7,971 nt of DNA from CAYFJO01 sp964343305 (lineage in GTDB: Bacteria > Planctomycetota > Planctomycetia > Pirellulales > Pirellulaceae): the NCBI GenBank assembly GCA_964343305.1, contig CAYFJO010000478.1, positions 1 through 7,971 of the forward strand, given 5' to 3'. Below are positions 6,851 through 7,971 of the stretch, piece after piece. The notes under the pieces are model-generated. The model saw only the letters and a program-made list of their open reading frames with translations, did no database searches and was not told the origin of the DNA. The translations under genes and the position numbers were made by a program. Position 1 is the stretch's first letter. The number at the start of each line of letters is the position of its first letter.

Positions 6851-6955
6851 GTTTCGTCCTCCCTTATTTGATCTTGGCAATGAGAGCGCGGCTCCCAATT
6901 AAAGAATTCCATTCCATCCAACAGACAATCAGAAACTGGATATTTGCAGGCGTGA

Positions 6956-7573
6956 TCATGCTGAATCCACTCCTGCGGAGATGAGATGCTGCTTCATCTG
7001 TTTGTATGCAGTGCTAAGTCGACTCTTGACCGTCCCAACTGGAATGTCTAGCTCCTCTGAAATGTCTTTATGGGAATAGCCTTCGTAGGCGAACATGATG
7101 ACCACTATTTTTTTTTGGTCAGAAAGCGCGTTGATCGCATCTCGAATCGTTTCGGTCTTTTCAGCTAATTCGAGAATATCCTCGCAACTGGTCATTTGGA
7201 GTTCAGCATCTCGCCCTAGTTGCTTCAGGCGTCGTAACAACGTTGCATGCCGACGAAGGAGAGCCAGGCATCGGTTTCTTACCATCGTTCGCAAGTAACC
7301 ATAACAACGGCCAGCGAATTCTGACTTCAGCTCTCGCAATGAGATATCGCTCAACCGACGTTGGTCGAGACAAGGCAATTCTCCCTTTACCGCAAGTTCA
7401 GCAAATTTGGCAAACACGTCATCAACAACATCAAAACACTGATCTTGCATTTCGTATCTAAGGTGTGATCGAGCGACACGGGACATCCCCGTTTCGATCT
7501 CTAAATAAAGGAACAGTAACTTGCTGCGATTCTCGTCGGTGAGACTGTGTTCCGAGCCACTCAGAGGCGACAT
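6956..7573 (-). CDS. ECF-type RNA polymerase sigma factor
   Basis: The 205-residue protein has the two sigma domains of the extracytoplasmic-function class. Region 2 spans about 25-110, with FDVVDDVFAKFAEL and the 2.3/2.4 helix YGYLRTMVRNRCLALLRR at 91-108. Region 4 spans about 142-196, with IRDAINALSDQKKIVVIMFA and the helix-turn-helix YSHKDISEELDIPVGTVKSR ending in LSTAYKQM. Regions 1 and 3 are absent. The segment 61-87 within region 2 is longer than in typical ECF factors, as is common in planctomycete ones. GGAGG sits 8 nt before ATG 7573. It would direct RNA polymerase to a dedicated promoter set. No membrane anti-sigma factor gene is beside it; the following gene encodes a cytosolic GAF protein, which may take that role (inference). 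Confidence 0.92.
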   Translation of the reverse strand: MSPLSGSEHSLTDENRSKLLFLYLEIETGMSRVARSHLRYEMQDQCFDVVDDVFAKFAELAVKGELPCLDQRRLSDISLRELKSEFAGRCYGYLRTMVRNRCLALLRRHATLLRRLKQLGRDAELQMTSCEDILELAEKTETIRDAINALSDQKKIVVIMFAYEGYSHKDISEELDIPVGTVKSRLSTAYKQMKQHLISAGVDSA

Positions 7574-7827
7574 AGGGGGGACCTCCGTGCGAAGTAGAGA
7601 TGAAGGTGGTGGTCATCTGTGGTGAGCTTTGGCCAATAAGAATTGTTTTAGGAATGAATGCACATATAAGGTGCGCCAAAGCGATTTGAGTTCACACCTT
7701 TTTCGAAGAAAACCCAGGATGTCGTAACACAATAGTTTACAGTGACTTAGGGTTTTCCCTCAGTTCAATTGAACCGCGAGTAGACTTCAACCATCTCGTA
7801 TTTAGGTCAACAGAATTGCGAGATTCC
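7574..7827. promoter_or_regulatory. Divergent promoter region between sigma factor and TIR gene
   Basis: This 254 bp region must hold the promoters for the minus-strand sigma/GAF genes and the plus-strand TIR gene. It is AT-rich and contains several short dyads: TTGGCCAA at 7629-7636, AGGG-TTTT-CCCT at 7749-7760, and the 12 bp palindrome at 7763-7774. I find no confident -35/-10 pair with standard spacing on either strand. No gene is supported inside. Confidence 0.5.
7763..7774. promoter_or_regulatory. Perfect 12 bp palindrome, candidate operator
   Basis: GTTCAATTGAAC is identical on both strands and begins 65 bp before the TIR start codon. Each half contains TGAAC, similar to the GAAC core of ECF-type -35 elements, so it could be a dimer operator or overlapping -35 elements facing both ways. 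A CGTAT on the plus strand at 7797 is 22 nt downstream, longer than the usual 16-17 nt, which weakens the promoter reading. Confidence 0.4.
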
Positions 7828-7971
7828 ATGACAGTCAAAAAGCCCAACACTGATTTTCAAGTTTTTATTACACACGCATCAGACGACGCGTGGTTGGCAT
7901 CTCAGTTAGAGGAAAAGGTCACGAAATGCGGTGCCAGCACTTTCTTGGATTGCAATGACATCTCGTTTGGC
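7828..7971 (+). CDS. TIR-domain protein, N-terminal part only
   Basis: The frame opens at ATG 7828 and runs off the window end, giving 48 residues. They match the start of a TIR domain: strand A VFITHASDD (12-20), helix A WLASQLEEKVTKCGA (22-36), strand B STFLD and the BB-loop start CNDISFG (37-48), the same order as the common bacterial form VFISHASxD...WLAxxL...FLDxxDIxxGD. The TIR fold begins almost at the N-terminus, so any partner domain lies downstream, outside the window. The catalytic glutamate of NAD-cleaving TIR domains comes later in the fold and cannot be seen. The start has only a weak purine-rich site (GCGAGA) before it. Bacterial TIR proteins commonly act as NAD hydrolases or nucleotide-signal producers in antiphage defence; that role here is inference. 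It diverges from the sigma/GAF genes. Confidence 0.8.
   Translation, partial: MTVKKPNTDFQVFITHASDDAWLASQLEEKVTKCGASTFLDCNDISFG

Noticed and set aside
6851..6898. Upstream ATG at 6898 as start of the GAF protein
   Set aside because: It lacks a Shine-Dalgarno sequence, while the ATG at 6850 has a near-ideal one.
7574..7827. CRISPR or tandem-repeat structure in the divergent region
   Set aside because: Only short isolated dyads are present; there is no repeated unit. No CRISPR-like array was seen anywhere in the window.

Overview
The window looks like a piece of a PVC-group genome, most likely Planctomycetota, with Verrucomicrobiota, Lentisphaerota or Kiritimatiellota as alternatives. The grounds are adjacent secreted sulfatases of the CxPSR type, an AraC/XylR-like regulator remnant, a divergent ECF-type sigma factor, a cytosolic multi-GAF protein and a TIR-domain gene. 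No ribosomal or other phylogenetic marker is present, so this placement is inference.

Left part (1-1487): one long plus-strand gene for a large, basic protein of unknown function. Its frame is open upstream of the first ATG, so it may be the 3' part of a longer or broken gene.

Middle part (about 1676-4450): a degraded locus. In order it holds a frameshifted C-terminal remnant of an AraC-family DNA-binding domain, a 58-residue secreted leader-like peptide, a sulfatase gene split over three frames by two compensating single-base shifts, a second sulfatase cut off at about position 4096, and, from the other strand, a secreted hypothetical gene cut at the same point. The two truncated genes meet head-on at 4094-4099, which marks a rearrangement or a chimeric assembly join. 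The original locus was probably a regulated sulfated-polysaccharide utilisation cluster (inference).

tRNA part (4638-4787): two minus-strand tRNA genes, Ile(GAT) then His(GTG), only 2 nt apart and without encoded CCA. The tRNA-His lacks the usual genomic G-1.

Right part (4889-7971): appears to be a different neighbourhood, visibly more AT-rich in places and with intact frames. An ECF sigma factor and a 653-residue protein, read as three tandem GAF-like domains, lie on the minus strand in likely operon order. A TIR-domain gene diverges from them across a 254 bp intergenic region carrying a perfect 12 bp palindrome. The TIR gene runs off the window end. The set is a candidate sensing, transcription and TIR-effector module and is the most interesting part of the window, but the functional link between its genes is inferred from position only.
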